The notes: generated from the sequence alone by a model not told the origin. DNA of 64,000 bases from DAOPZC01 sp035353175 (GCA_035353175.1 DAOPZC010000005.1:76682-140681); one strand, 5' to 3'. Shown: positions 16,993-26,835, numbered from the stretch's first letter. Program-made: numbers and translations.

Positions 16993-18915
16993 ATGACACG
17001 AATCGGGGGATTCTTTTGTTTTCTTGTGTGCGCGCTGGCCGTGTCTGCGCAAGATGTCGCGAAGACCGATCCTTTCGCGGTGACGAAAGCGGATGTCAAG
17101 GCGCGGCTGGACAAGATGCCGGCCGCGCATCCGCGGCTTTTCGTGAAGCGCGCCGACGCGTTCGAGAAAATCCGCGGCGTGATCGGGCAGAAGCCCGAAT
17201 GGGCGCTGATCCGCGACTGGCTCGTCAAAGACGCCGACAAGGTTCTGTTGGAGAAACCGGTCGTGCGCGTGCAGGAAGGCATGCGCATGAAAGGCCAGCA
17301 CGAGGTGGAGAAACGCGCGGGTCTGCTCGCCGCGGCCTTTCGCCTGACCGGTAAACCCGAGTACGCGGAGCGCGCGAAACAGGAGCTGCTCGCCGCTGCG
17401 GCCTTCGCGGACTGGAATCCTAGCCACTTCCTCGACACGGCCGAGATGACGCTGGGCGTGGCACTGGGCTATGACTGGCTTTACGACACGCTCGACGAGG
17501 CTACACGCAAAACCCTGTTCGAGGCGATCCGCGACAAGGGACTCAAACCGGCGCTGGCGAAGAAATACTTTTGGACGAAGGGCGACAACAACTGGTCGCA
17601 GGTCTGCTGGGGCGGCATGGTGGCCGGCGCGCTGGCGATCCGCGACCAGGATCCCGAGCTGGCGCTGGAGATCATTCACCAGGCGGTGACTTCCGTGCCG
17701 TATTCGGTCAAGCCCTACGCGCCGAACGGCAGCTATCCCGAGGGCCCCGCCTATTGGACGTACGGCACGACGTATTACGTGTATATGATGGACCTGCTGA
17801 GCAAATCTTTGGGGACTGACTTCGGGCTGTATGACTTGCCGGGGTTTGCCAAGACCGGCGACTACATCAACATCGCGACCGGCCCGAGCGGGCGCTTCTA
17901 CAACTATGCGGACGGCGGCGACGGCCGCGGCCACCAGCTCGCGCTGTGGTGGCTGGCGCTGCGGAGCAAGCGTCCGGACTGGCTGCGGAAGGAGGCCGCC
18001 GACATGCGCGAGGCCGTGCGCGCGGGCGATCCCCGCAAGACCGCGATGCGGGGGCTGGCCTTCCCCGTGCTGCTGCTTTTCTGGTTCCAGGAGACCGAGC
18101 CCGACGTGCCGTGCAAGATCCCGCTCAACTGGGCCAGCGAGGGCCGCGTGCCGGTCGTGGTCATGCGGACTTCGTGGGACGATCGGACCGCCGCGTACTT
18201 GGCGACCAAGGGCGGCCCCGCGACCCAGAACCACGGGCACATGGATTCCGGCTCGTTCATTTATGAGGCGGACGGCATTCGCTGGGCCGTGGACTTGGGT
18301 GCCCAGAATTACTATTCAATCGAAAAATTGGGGATGAGCCTGTGGAGTTCCAAACAGGACTCGGACCGCTGGAAGATCTTCCGCCTGAGCAGCGCGAGCC
18401 ACAACGTGGTGACCCTTGACGGCCAGCCGCATGTGGCCAGCGGCTTCGGCAAGATCGTGAAATTCGAAGACGATCCGCAGCTGCCGCACGCGGTGGTCGA
18501 CCTCGGCGAAGTCTACGCGGGGCAGGCGCAGAGCGTGACGCGGGCGTGCGCGCTGCTGCCGTCGCGGGTCGGCGTGATCCAGGACCGGCTCACCGGCGTA
18601 AAGCCCGGCGCGAAGGTGCGCTGGGCCATGGTGACTCAGGCCAAGTCGTGCCAGGCGCAGGGCGTCGACATGGTGCTCACGGACGGACAGAAGTCGCTAG
18701 CAGTCCGGCCGGTCGCGCCTGCGGCCGTGACGTGGCAGGTGACCGACCTTGCCGTGCCGCCCAACGCCTGGGACGTGCCGAACAAAGGGGCGAGCATGAT
18801 CGCGTTCGAGACGTTCGCGCCGGAGAGCGGGACGGTGGAGCTGCGCGTGCTGCTGATCCCGTCCGGGGCGCAGGTCGAGAAAGTCCTGCCGGATTTTTTG
18901 AGTGACATGAAATGA
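16993..18915 (+). CDS. Secreted heparinase II/III-like polysaccharide lyase
   Basis: A 640-aa exported protein. The start is the ATG after GAGGGGAACGAG; an in-frame ATG 45 bases earlier precedes a charged, non-signal stretch. After a signal peptide ending VSA, residues about 20-330 form an alpha-toroid domain (HPRLFVKRADAFEKIR, LGVALGYDWLYD, NNWSQVCWGGM, PNGSYPEGPAYW). The C-terminal half is the beta-sandwich heparinase II/III domain (NHGHMDSGSFIYEADGIRWAVDLG, with His in a substrate-binding stretch). The family cleaves uronic-acid glycans such as heparin, alginate or related polymers. It is 45 bases upstream of the PL11 gene and likely co-transcribed. The substrate is not determinable. Confidence 0.88.
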   Translation: MTRIGGFFCFLVCALAVSAQDVAKTDPFAVTKADVKARLDKMPAAHPRLFVKRADAFEKIRGVIGQKPEWALIRDWLVKDADKVLLEKPVVRVQEGMRMKGQHEVEKRAGLLAAAFRLTGKPEYAERAKQELLAAAAFADWNPSHFLDTAEMTLGVALGYDWLYDTLDEATRKTLFEAIRDKGLKPALAKKYFWTKGDNNWSQVCWGGMVAGALAIRDQDPELALEIIHQAVTSVPYSVKPYAPNGSYPEGPAYWTYGTTYYVYMMDLLSKSLGTDFGLYDLPGFAKTGDYINIATGPSGRFYNYADGGDGRGHQLALWWLALRSKRPDWLRKEAADMREAVRAGDPRKTAMRGLAFPVLLLFWFQETEPDVPCKIPLNWASEGRVPVVVMRTSWDDRTAAYLATKGGPATQNHGHMDSGSFIYEADGIRWAVDLGAQNYYSIEKLGMSLWSSKQDSDRWKIFRLSSASHNVVTLDGQPHVASGFGKIVKFEDDPQLPHAVVDLGEVYAGQAQSVTRACALLPSRVGVIQDRLTGVKPGAKVRWAMVTQAKSCQAQGVDMVLTDGQKSLAVRPVAPAAVTWQVTDLAVPPNAWDVPNKGASMIAFETFAPESGTVELRVLLIPSGAQVEKVLPDFLSDMK

Positions 18916-18960
18916 CGGCTCTCATGAACCGTCCAATAAACAGGGGGAAGGGAATTAACA

Positions 18961-21459
18961 ATGAAGCATGCGAGTCTGGTCGTGGCGGCCTTTCTGGCCG
19001 GGAATCTCTCGGCGGCGGAGCTGGTCGCCAATCCGGGTTTTGAATTGCTGGACGGCCAAAAGAATGTGGCCGACTGGAGCTGGTGGACGCGCGAAAAGGG
19101 CAAAGGCCGCCTGGAGGTCGCGACGGAGCGCCACGACGGCGCGCGCGCGATCCGGATCGTTCATGAGGGTGACAAGGATTGGAACGCTGCGAACAGCCGC
19201 AGGACAACGGTCAAGCCGGGCGAGTCGTATAAGATCACCTGCTGGATGAAGCGCAACGGCGAGGCGAGGGCCGGACAGATCAACGTGGTGGGCAACAAAG
19301 GCACGTCACTGGTCGATTGGGCGATCGGCCGCACGCCGGAACCGCGCCGCAGCGGGTGGAACTTGTGCAAGGCCTACTTCACCGTGCCGGACGGCGTCGA
19401 CACGGTCTATGTGCGGATCGTCGGCGGCGGCAAGACCGATTTCTGGGTGGACGACGTGCAGGTCGTCGCTGAGGCGGCTCCCGTGCAGGTCAAAGGGCCG
19501 AAAGTCAACGGCTGGGCCGTTGCGAGACCTGTCGAGCCGATGGACCGCGGCGTGGTGGCGGTGGAGACGGCCGAGGGCGTCTACGTGGGCTGGCGGCTGC
19601 TGAAGGAGGACGCGGCAGACGTGGCGTTCGACGTCTACCGGCTGAAGGCGGGGCAGCGCGTGAAGCTCAACGCCGCACCGCTCGCACAGACCACGGACTT
19701 CTTGGACACGAACCGGTTCGACGCCGCGGCGAGCTATGCGGTGGAGCCCGCGGCGGGGTTTGGCGGCGTGGCGCAGACGGCCAAGCCCGTCGCGCTGGAG
19801 GGCCGCAAGACGCCCTATATCCGGATACCCCTGGCGACGACGAACGCAACCGCGCAGAAGGTGGGTGTCGGCGATCTCGACGGCGACGGCGTTTACGAGT
19901 ACGTGGTCAAGCAGCCGGGGGCGAACATCGACCCGTGGAGCAAGTATTGGTACAAGTCTCCGGAGACCTTCAAGCTGGAAGCGCGCCGCCAGGACGGCAC
20001 GCTGCTGTGGATCAAGGACTTGGGATGGAACATCGAGCGCGGCATGTGGTATTCGCCGATGGTGGTCTGCGACCTGAACGGCGACGGGCGCGCCGAAGTG
20101 GCGGCCAAAATCGGCCCCGAAGAGGACATGCGCAGCCCTGAAGGCATGGTTGAGAAGGGGGCCGAATGGGTGGGCGTTTTCGACGGCCTCACCGGACGGG
20201 AGATCGCGCGCGCGCCGTGGCCGCCTCGCGACGGCTTTGAATCGTACAATCTGGCTTCGCGCAACCAGCTGGCCGTGGCCTACCTCGATGGCAAGACGCC
20301 GTGCCTGATGGTCCTCCGCGGAACCTATGGCCTGATGCTGGCCGACGCGTGGCAGTTGAAAGCCGGCAAGCTGGAGAGGCTGTGGTCCTATTCGAATGAG
20401 GAGTTGCCGGGGATCTATCAGGGCCAGGGTGCGCACAACTGTCTCTGCGCCGATGTGGACGGCGACGGCCGCGACGAGGTGATCCTCGGCTCGGTGACGC
20501 TGGACGACGACGGTTCGGTGCTGTGGTGCACGGGCAAGGGGCACCCCGACGCGCATTACTACGGCGACATCGATCTGGCGCGTCCCGGCATGGAACTGGC
20601 GTACATCATTGAGCGCGGCCAGCGCAAAGAGGGCGGCATCCACCTGCTCGATCCCGCGACGGGAAAATTCCTCTGGCAGCTGCAGGCTGCGACCAAGCAC
20701 GTGCACGCCTGCGGCATGTGCACCGACATCGACCCGATGCAGCCGGGGCTGGAGATCTACGGCGCCGACGCGGACGGGCATAAATTGACCGAAGGCCGCT
20801 GGCTTTTCTCGGCAGACGGGCGAGTGCTCAAGTGCGGCAAAGAGATCGATCTCAGTTTCGGCGTCCCGAGCGCCTGGTGGGACGCAGACTTGCAGCGCGA
20901 AATCCTTCGCGGGCAGGCGCGGGATTACGACGGCGGTGTGGTCAGCGAGAAGATCGAGGGCAGCGTAGTGCTCGTCGCGGACGTGCTCGGCGACTGGCGC
21001 GAAGAGGTGCTGACCACCGTGGCGGGCGAATTGCGCATCTACACCACGCCGGTCCCGGCGATGGACCGCCGCGTGTGCCTGATGCAGGATGCGCCGTACC
21101 GCATGCGCACGGTGATGAACGCGATGGGGTACTTGCAGGTCCCGATGCTGTCGTATGTGCCGGAGGCGCTTGCGCCCAACCTGAATCTCACGGTACAGAG
21201 CGAGAACAAACGCGGCGTGTGCCGCGTGGTGGTGGCGGCGCCGTTGACGAGCGCCCTGAAGGGCACGCTGAGTCTGAGCGCGCCGAAAACCGTGAAGCTG
21301 GAAAAGCGTGAGGCTGTCGTGGAGTTGAAGCCCGGCGCGCGCATCGCGCTTCCGTTCTTCTTTGACGGCAAGGCCGACGAGCGCGGCGAGCTGATCCGTG
21401 CGGTCCTGTCGCTGGAGGACGGGACCGTGTTGCGCGGCAGCGTGCCGCTCGGTCTGTAA
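18961..21459 (+). CDS. Rhamnogalacturonan lyase, family PL11, with N-terminal carbohydrate-binding domain
   Basis: An 832-aa secreted lyase. Signal peptide to about residue 19. Residues 20-165 form a CBM-like jelly roll (LVANPGFELLDGQ, KPGESYKITCWMK, FWVDDVQVV). From about 180 the sequence is PL11: GWAVARPVEPMDRGVVAV, several calcium-binding propeller motifs (DLDGDGVYEY, DLNGDGRAEV, DVDGDGRDEV) and DVLGDWREEV. PL11 enzymes cut the rhamnosyl-galacturonate backbone of rhamnogalacturonan I by beta-elimination, giving unsaturated ends that GH105 then removes. The ribosome site is GGGGGAAGGGAA, complementary to UUCCCC loops in the RNA at 56380. Confidence 0.92.
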   Translation: MKHASLVVAAFLAGNLSAAELVANPGFELLDGQKNVADWSWWTREKGKGRLEVATERHDGARAIRIVHEGDKDWNAANSRRTTVKPGESYKITCWMKRNGEARAGQINVVGNKGTSLVDWAIGRTPEPRRSGWNLCKAYFTVPDGVDTVYVRIVGGGKTDFWVDDVQVVAEAAPVQVKGPKVNGWAVARPVEPMDRGVVAVETAEGVYVGWRLLKEDAADVAFDVYRLKAGQRVKLNAAPLAQTTDFLDTNRFDAAASYAVEPAAGFGGVAQTAKPVALEGRKTPYIRIPLATTNATAQKVGVGDLDGDGVYEYVVKQPGANIDPWSKYWYKSPETFKLEARRQDGTLLWIKDLGWNIERGMWYSPMVVCDLNGDGRAEVAAKIGPEEDMRSPEGMVEKGAEWVGVFDGLTGREIARAPWPPRDGFESYNLASRNQLAVAYLDGKTPCLMVLRGTYGLMLADAWQLKAGKLERLWSYSNEELPGIYQGQGAHNCLCADVDGDGRDEVILGSVTLDDDGSVLWCTGKGHPDAHYYGDIDLARPGMELAYIIERGQRKEGGIHLLDPATGKFLWQLQAATKHVHACGMCTDIDPMQPGLEIYGADADGHKLTEGRWLFSADGRVLKCGKEIDLSFGVPSAWWDADLQREILRGQARDYDGGVVSEKIEGSVVLVADVLGDWREEVLTTVAGELRIYTTPVPAMDRRVCLMQDAPYRMRTVMNAMGYLQVPMLSYVPEALAPNLNLTVQSENKRGVCRVVVAAPLTSALKGTLSLSAPKTVKLEKREAVVELKPGARIALPFFFDGKADERGELIRAVLSLEDGTVLRGSVPLGL

Positions 21460-21462
21460 AGG

Positions 21463-22224
21463 ATGCGTCAAATGATGAGTCAGAGAGAAATCGAAGACAA
21501 GGACGTGTTGCGGCGGCTTCTGGCGCTGTTTGGGGTGTTTGCCGTGATCTGTCTGCTGGCGGGCGCGAGCCGGATGTGTCCCTCTGCTTGGCAGCTCCAG
21601 CCGTTCGGGGACGTGTTGCGCGTGCGCGAGGCGCTCTCGATGTTCGTCTTTGCGCCGGCCATCGGCGTTCTTTTCTGGCTGTTGGTGCGGGCCGTGGGCC
21701 AAGGCCAGTCGAGCCGGCTTGTCGAGGTCCTGATGGTGCTGGCGGTCTATTTCATCGCGTGCGGCATGGGCATGCACGATCCGATGAACCGGATTGTGAT
21801 CGTATACCGCGGAAGCCAGGCGTTGACGCCGGAACTCCAGCGGACGCTCGCCTATCTTGACGACCAGTTGGGCCATTGGATCTTCTGGGGCGGCTTCGTG
21901 CTGGGCACGTGGGTGTTCGGTCTCCAGCAGCTTCTCTCGCCGCTGCGCGGGAGAATGGCGTGGCCGTGGCGGTGCGGATTCGGTGCGGTTGCGCTCGCGT
22001 TGCTGTGGGTGATGTTGACGAATCTGTGGGACGAATATCCGAAGACGCGCGTCGACCTCTGTGTGGTCGCGGCTGCGGTTGCCGTTCCTGCGGCGTTTCA
22101 CCTTTCGGCGCGCCGCGGCGTGGGACTCTTGCGGCTTCCGGTGTTATGTGTTATCTATCCCGCTTACATCGGCGGCATCGTCGGCACGTTGGTCTGCTGG
22201 CTTGTGCGTTACGGCAAGGTGTGA
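21463..22224 (+). CDS. Polytopic inner-membrane protein of unknown function
   Basis: A 253-aa protein with about six or seven hydrophobic segments (near residues 18-38, 56-78, 84-104, 140-160, 168-188, 200-216 and 226-246). I see no catalytic motif beyond a conserved-looking GMHDPMNR loop around residue 100. It starts three bases after the PL11 stop, so translational coupling is likely. Three ATGs (21463, 21472, 21475) are near the site, and the most upstream is used here. Function unknown; a link to rhamnogalacturonan use is suggested only by position. Confidence 0.7.
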   Translation: MRQMMSQREIEDKDVLRRLLALFGVFAVICLLAGASRMCPSAWQLQPFGDVLRVREALSMFVFAPAIGVLFWLLVRAVGQGQSSRLVEVLMVLAVYFIACGMGMHDPMNRIVIVYRGSQALTPELQRTLAYLDDQLGHWIFWGGFVLGTWVFGLQQLLSPLRGRMAWPWRCGFGAVALALLWVMLTNLWDEYPKTRVDLCVVAAAVAVPAAFHLSARRGVGLLRLPVLCVIYPAYIGGIVGTLVCWLVRYGKV

Positions 22225-22294
22225 GGGCCCGCCGTTGAGGGGGACGCGGCTTGCCGCGCGCCCGCACAGAATGAAGGTTGAAAAGGATTATGGT

Positions 22295-23182
22295 ATGTCT
22301 GTGAAAAGCATGACGGGATTCGGTCGCGGCGAGGCGTGCGAGAGTGCGGTGAAAGTGGTGGTCGAACTGAGCACGGTCAACCGCAAGCAGTTCGACTGCA
22401 ATTTCTCGATGCCGCGCGAGCTGGCGAGTTTGGACTCCAAGCTGCAAGCGCTGGTGCACGCCCGCATTTCCCGTGGGTACGTAAAGGGATCGGTGACGGT
22501 GGCCGCCGCGAACGCGGACGCCGTCGGCGCGGGGGTTCTGGACGTCAAGGCGGTGGCTGCACAGATCGGCGCCGTGCGGTCTGTGGCGCAGGCGCTGGGT
22601 CTGGCGGACGATCTTACGGCGTCGTCGCTGCTGCGCCTTCCGGACGTGCTGCGGCCCCGCGTGTTGCCCGATGACCCGTTGGAAGCGTGGCCGCTCATCG
22701 AACAGGCGGCGCTGGCGGCGCTGGATAATCTGGAGGCCATGCGGCTTTGTGAAGGGCAGGCGTTGGAAGCGGATCTGCGTAAACGGTTTGCGGCGCTGGA
22801 AACGTTGAGCCGGGATGTCGTGAAATTGGCGCCGGCGGTGCCTCTGGCCTATAAGGCGGTGCTTGAAAAGCGTTTGGCGGATCTGCTTGGACCCGGGTGC
22901 GTGGCCGATCCCGCGCTGGTCGTACGCGAGGTGGCGGTCTTTGCGGACCGGTGCGACGTGAGCGAGGAACTCACGCGGCTGGCGAGCCATTTCGTTCAGG
23001 TCGGCAAAACGTTCGACGCGGGCGGCGCGTGCGGCCGCACGTTGGATTTTCTCTGCCAAGAGCTGTTCCGCGAGATCAACACCACCGGGTCGAAGGCGAA
23101 CGACGCCGAGATATCCCGGCTGGTGATCGAGTTCAAGGCCGGGCTCGAAGCCGCGCGCGAGCAGGTCCAGAATATCGAGTAA
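22295..23182 (+). CDS. YicC/YloC-family endoribonuclease
   Basis: A 295-aa protein of the YicC family, reported as RNA endonucleases acting in RNA turnover. The N-terminus MSVKSMTGFGRGEA and the C-terminus GRTLDFLCQELFREINTTGSKANDAEISRLVIEFKAGLEAAREQVQNIE are diagnostic. The start is set at this ATG, which matches the family start; the open frame reaches 78 codons upstream through the previous gene's end. The middle contains ALGLADDLTASSLLRLPDVL as expected. In many bacteria yicC precedes gmk; here it is followed by a decayed AraC fragment instead. Confidence 0.92.
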   Translation: MSVKSMTGFGRGEACESAVKVVVELSTVNRKQFDCNFSMPRELASLDSKLQALVHARISRGYVKGSVTVAAANADAVGAGVLDVKAVAAQIGAVRSVAQALGLADDLTASSLLRLPDVLRPRVLPDDPLEAWPLIEQAALAALDNLEAMRLCEGQALEADLRKRFAALETLSRDVVKLAPAVPLAYKAVLEKRLADLLGPGCVADPALVVREVAVFADRCDVSEELTRLASHFVQVGKTFDAGGACGRTLDFLCQELFREINTTGSKANDAEISRLVIEFKAGLEAAREQVQNIE

Positions 23183-23187
23183 TACCC

Positions 23188-23350
23188 GCGCGCGCCGTCA
23201 TCCGGATTGAAATCGCGCGTGACATAGGGCTTTCCCATCTGGTGCGGCTCAATCTCGCCGAAACACCTTAAACGCCTGTTCAAGAAACATGTGGGCTGCA
23301 CCATGAGCGACTACCGCCGTTCACGCCAGAGTCCGGCGCACGCGCGGTAG
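23188..23350 (+). pseudogene. Remnant of an AraC-family regulator C-terminus
   Basis: About 54 codons resembling the second helix-turn-helix of AraC proteins. One frame gives VIRIEIARDIG (23197-23229); after a one-base shift near 23228 the next frame gives ISPKHLKRLFKKHVG and then MSDYRRSRQ, ending at a TAG at 23348-23350. Removing one G from the GGG run at 23227-23229 restores a continuous AraC signature (IARDIGF...LKRLFKKHVG...SDYRR). The N-terminal sensor domain and first helix-turn-helix are absent, so this is a truncated and frameshifted relic lying right after the yicC stop. Confidence 0.7.
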
Positions 23351-23452
23351 CGACGCCGCTCTGGCGGGCGGCGTAATCGGTTGGTGGAGATCGTGGCAGG
23401 CGGGTGCGAGGGGGCCGGAGGGGTGAGCAGACGGGCAAGGAGATTTCACGCG

Positions 23453-24700
23453 ATGCATCAGACGACAACTGTTCCAGACCCCGCAGACCGGATTCTTTCC
23501 ATTGACGTTTTTCGGGGGCTGACGATGCTCCTGATGCTTTTCGTCAACGACATTGGAGACATCGATCTTGGTCACATTAAAAACGCCCCGGCCTGGCTCA
23601 AGCACATGCCTGGAAGCGTCGATGGCATGACCGTCGCCGATGTGATCTTTCCCTGCTTTCTCTTTATCGTCGGGCTCTCCATTCCGCGCGCGCTGGGGCA
23701 ACGCTTGGCGGCCGGCAAAACCTTGGCGAGCGTGTGCGCCCACATCCTGTTCCGTGCGCTTGCCCTAGTCTTCATCGGACTTTGTATGGTCAACAGTTGC
23801 CACGGCCTTAATGCGGCGGTCCCAGGTTTGAGCGGCGCTGGGTGGCGCATGCTCGTGTTCGCAGGTGTCTTCCTGTGTTGGAGCCATTATCCCCAGCGGC
23901 CTTGCGCAGGGAAATGGCTGCTTGCCGGGCTGCGGCTTATAGGTATGGTCCTCTTGATCTACCTGCTGACGATTTACCGGTTCAATGAGTCCGGCGCCTC
24001 AGTTTGGATGCGTCCGAGATGGTGGGGAATCATCGGGTTGATCGGCTGGGCCTATCTGATTTCCGCCTTTGTCTGGTTGTTGTGCCGAAACAATACCACC
24101 GCCTTGCTGGGCATGTTCGCGTTGTTCATTGCGCTGAATATCGGTCTTCGTTATGGTGCGCTTGGCGGCTGGGACAACCTCGTCAAGGCTGCGCACGGCT
24201 GGATGCCAAACCCTCGCCTCGGGGCAAACGCTTCGATGGTGATCGCCGGCCTCGCGCTGGCCTCGCGACACCTTGAGAATTCTGTTCGCACAACGCCTCG
24301 CCGCAAGATCTGCGAGACTATGCTGTTCGCCGCTGGTTTTGCAGTCGCGGGGTTGCTCTTGCATCAGCCATGGGGCATACACAAGAACGGCGGAACGCCC
24401 GCCTGGGTTCTCCTGTCGTTGGCCATCGCTTGCGCGGTTTACGCCCTCTTATACTGGGTGGTGGACGTGAAAAAAATCACCCGCTGGGCGGCTCCGTTCG
24501 CGTCGGCAGGTTCCAACACGCTGCTCATGTACATGCTGCCTTATATTTTTTACTCCACGCTTTCCGTCTTGGGGATCGACGCGCTTCAAACCCATTTGAG
24601 CGAGGGCTGGAGCGGCGTCGCGCGTTCGGGGGCGGTTGCCGTGTTTCTGATGGGGGTAACGGTGATGCTGACGCGCATGGGGCTGCGGCTGAAGGTATAG
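23453..24700 (+). CDS. Membrane acyltransferase, NagX/HGSNAT-like (DUF5009-type)
   Basis: A 415-aa polytopic membrane protein with about ten to twelve hydrophobic helices. The N-terminal ILSIDVFRGLTMLLMLFVND and the nearby VADVIFPCFLFIVGLSIPRAL are typical of heparan-alpha-glucosaminide N-acetyltransferase-like proteins, which transfer acyl groups across membranes to glycans. AAGGAG at 23438-23443 fixes the start; an upstream in-frame start lies in unconserved sequence. It is followed 32 bases later by a GH127 gene, which suggests a role in sugar acetylation or uptake. Substrate unknown. Confidence 0.82.
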   Translation: MHQTTTVPDPADRILSIDVFRGLTMLLMLFVNDIGDIDLGHIKNAPAWLKHMPGSVDGMTVADVIFPCFLFIVGLSIPRALGQRLAAGKTLASVCAHILFRALALVFIGLCMVNSCHGLNAAVPGLSGAGWRMLVFAGVFLCWSHYPQRPCAGKWLLAGLRLIGMVLLIYLLTIYRFNESGASVWMRPRWWGIIGLIGWAYLISAFVWLLCRNNTTALLGMFALFIALNIGLRYGALGGWDNLVKAAHGWMPNPRLGANASMVIAGLALASRHLENSVRTTPRRKICETMLFAAGFAVAGLLLHQPWGIHKNGGTPAWVLLSLAIACAVYALLYWVVDVKKITRWAAPFASAGSNTLLMYMLPYIFYSTLSVLGIDALQTHLSEGWSGVARSGAVAVFLMGVTVMLTRMGLRLKV

Positions 24701-24732
24701 TCGTGGTATGCTTCATGCTGAGGAAAAGAAAG

Positions 24733-26742
24733 ATGAGACTGATTGAACAAAGAATGACCTTCGCGCTGGCATTCCTGATACCCGCGATCGAAATTGCGGC
24801 CGGAAATACGCCGACCCCTGTGACGGACCACAGCCGACTCACCCCGCTTCCGCTGGGGAGCGTGACCGCGCAGGGTTGGCTAAAGACACAGCTCGAACGC
24901 AGCAAGGCTGGGATGGGCGGGCATCTCGATGAACTTGAGCCCGAGATGATCGCCAAGCCTTTCGTGGACCGCAGCCACAAGTCCAAGGTGAGCCCGGGCT
25001 GGAGCGGGGAGATCTCCGGCACGTATTGGACGGGCCTGGTACAGCTCGCGTTCACGCTGGACGATGAGGAACTCAAGGCCAAGGCGCGAAAATGGGTTTA
25101 CGCCACGCTGGCGCTTCAGGAGGAGGACGGTTATCTCGGCAGCTACCGGACGACCGACAGTCGGCTGGAAGACTACAGCGCGTGGTCGGCGAACTGGTGT
25201 TACCGCGCTCTGCTGGCGTGGTACGACGCGACCGGCGAGGACGCTGTGCTGAAGGCCGTCCACCGCGGCCTGCTGTGGTACGTCGAGCATTGGGCGGGGG
25301 ACCAGAAGACCGACTACGCGGGCCCCACGCTCATGGAGTCGATGATGACCGTCTGGCTGAAGACCGGCGACCCGCGGCTGTACCGATGGTGCCTCGACTA
25401 TCTCGCGTGGCTCGACCGGCACGACAAGTTTCGGCACGGCATGGCGTCCTGCCGGCGTCCGCGGCTCGAATTCAACGAAGACCACGTGGTGGCCTTCGGC
25501 GAGAACGTCAAACATCCGGCGCTGGTGTATATGGCCGACGGAATGCCCGAGCATCTCGAGGCGACGCGCAGCGGCATTCGCCAGGTGATGGACCGGTGCT
25601 GGCAGATCAGCGGCGCGCCCGCCTCCAACTTCGAATACCTGGCGCCGCCGTCCGCCGTGCACGAGACGGAGTACTGCAACTTCGCCACGTACCTGAACAC
25701 GTTCTCGTGGATGGCCCGCATCACGGGGGAACCCGCCTACGGCGATCTCATGGAACGCATCCTGTTCAACGGCGCGCAGGGCGCGCGCAGGAAGGACGAA
25801 CGGGCGATCGCGTACAACAGTTCGCCCAACCAGTTCTTTGCGACCCTGAGCTCGAGCCTCTTCGGCAACGGCGCGTCGTTCGGCGTTTATGCGCCGAATT
25901 TCAACGTGGCCTGCTGCCCCGCGCAGTCGGTCCGCATCTACCCCGAATACGTCCGCGCCATGGTCCTGCGTGATCGCGACGAAAACCTGTACCTGCCGGT
26001 CTACGGCCCTTGCGCCGCGACGTTCGCCGCAAAAGATGGCACGCAGGTCGGGATCACGGAAGAGACGCTCTATCCGTTTGACGAGACGGTGAAGCTGCGC
26101 GTCAGGGCGTCCGCGCCCTGGCCCCGCGCGCTGAAGCTCAAAATGCCCGGCTGGTGCACGCGCTGCCGTGTGACGCGGAACGGCGCGGAAATCCGTGCGG
26201 AGCCCTCCGGCGGATGGCTGACGCTGAATGGCCCATGGCGGGACGATACGCTGACCGTCCTGTTTGCGATGGAACCGCAGGTGGTGGCGGTCAACGATGC
26301 ATATTTCCAGAAAGAGCCGTTGCGCGCGATCGCGTGCGGGCCACTGCTCTTCGCGCTGAAATACAAAGAAAAATGGGAGCCGGTTCCCGGCGCGCCGCTT
26401 ACCCCTTTGCCGAAGGAGTGGTCGTGGTTCAATCTTTCCTGCGACGGCGAGCCTGGGTTTTTCTCGCTCAGGCTCGGCGACCTGAACGGCGGCCGCGCCA
26501 TCGTCAAAAACCGCAAAAACGGATCGCCTTGCCCGTGGGAGGACAGCCCGATCACGTTGTCTGTGCCGATGGTCCGCTCGCAGAAACACGCCTATCCGTG
26601 TCACTTCTATGCACACAAGCACACGCTGTTGCCGTACGCGAATCCGGCTTCGCCCGATGAAGGGGCCAAGACGGAGAGCGTCGAGCTGGTTCCGTTCGGC
26701 TGCACGGTGTTGCGCATGGCCTGTTTCACGATCTGTGAATGA
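24733..26742 (+). CDS. GH127-family (beta-L-arabinofuranosidase-like) glycoside hydrolase, secreted
   Basis: A 669-aa protein. Start at the ATG after GAGGAAAAG; an ATG at 24715 is an alternative that adds six basic residues. Signal peptide to about residue 22. The (alpha/alpha)6 barrel carries GH127-type features: SGEISGTYWTGLVQLAF, the HETEYCNFATYLNTFSWM segment near residue 315, ERILFNGAQGARR, and NVACCPAQSVR with the vicinal Cys pair of the zinc site. Beta-sandwich domains follow. The family removes beta-L-arabinofuranose, and some relatives act on other sugars or on RG-II. It probably works outside the cytoplasm on arabinan-type side chains. Confidence 0.87.
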   Translation: MRLIEQRMTFALAFLIPAIEIAAGNTPTPVTDHSRLTPLPLGSVTAQGWLKTQLERSKAGMGGHLDELEPEMIAKPFVDRSHKSKVSPGWSGEISGTYWTGLVQLAFTLDDEELKAKARKWVYATLALQEEDGYLGSYRTTDSRLEDYSAWSANWCYRALLAWYDATGEDAVLKAVHRGLLWYVEHWAGDQKTDYAGPTLMESMMTVWLKTGDPRLYRWCLDYLAWLDRHDKFRHGMASCRRPRLEFNEDHVVAFGENVKHPALVYMADGMPEHLEATRSGIRQVMDRCWQISGAPASNFEYLAPPSAVHETEYCNFATYLNTFSWMARITGEPAYGDLMERILFNGAQGARRKDERAIAYNSSPNQFFATLSSSLFGNGASFGVYAPNFNVACCPAQSVRIYPEYVRAMVLRDRDENLYLPVYGPCAATFAAKDGTQVGITEETLYPFDETVKLRVRASAPWPRALKLKMPGWCTRCRVTRNGAEIRAEPSGGWLTLNGPWRDDTLTVLFAMEPQVVAVNDAYFQKEPLRAIACGPLLFALKYKEKWEPVPGAPLTPLPKEWSWFNLSCDGEPGFFSLRLGDLNGGRAIVKNRKNGSPCPWEDSPITLSVPMVRSQKHAYPCHFYAHKHTLLPYANPASPDEGAKTESVELVPFGCTVLRMACFTICE

Positions 26743-26760
26743 TTGTCCGTAAAGGCGCGC

Positions 26761-26789
26761 TCGACACGGTTTTCGAAAACACGCATAAT
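26761..26789 (+). promoter_or_regulatory. Candidate promoter for the PHP-domain gene
   Basis: TCGACA (26761-26766), 17-bp spacer, CATAAT (26784-26789), in the 93-base gap ahead of the PHP gene. One mismatch in each box from the sigma-70 consensus. Prediction from pattern only. Confidence 0.45.
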
Positions 26790-26835
26790 GAAAAAAGTGA
26801 GGTTGGTTGTCTGCTTTCTTTGAAAGGTTTGCCAC

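Noticed and set aside
19306..22101. Leftward 931-codon ORF opposite PL11
   Set aside because: Arg/His-rich nonsense composition; PL11 on the other strand has clear motifs and a signal peptide.
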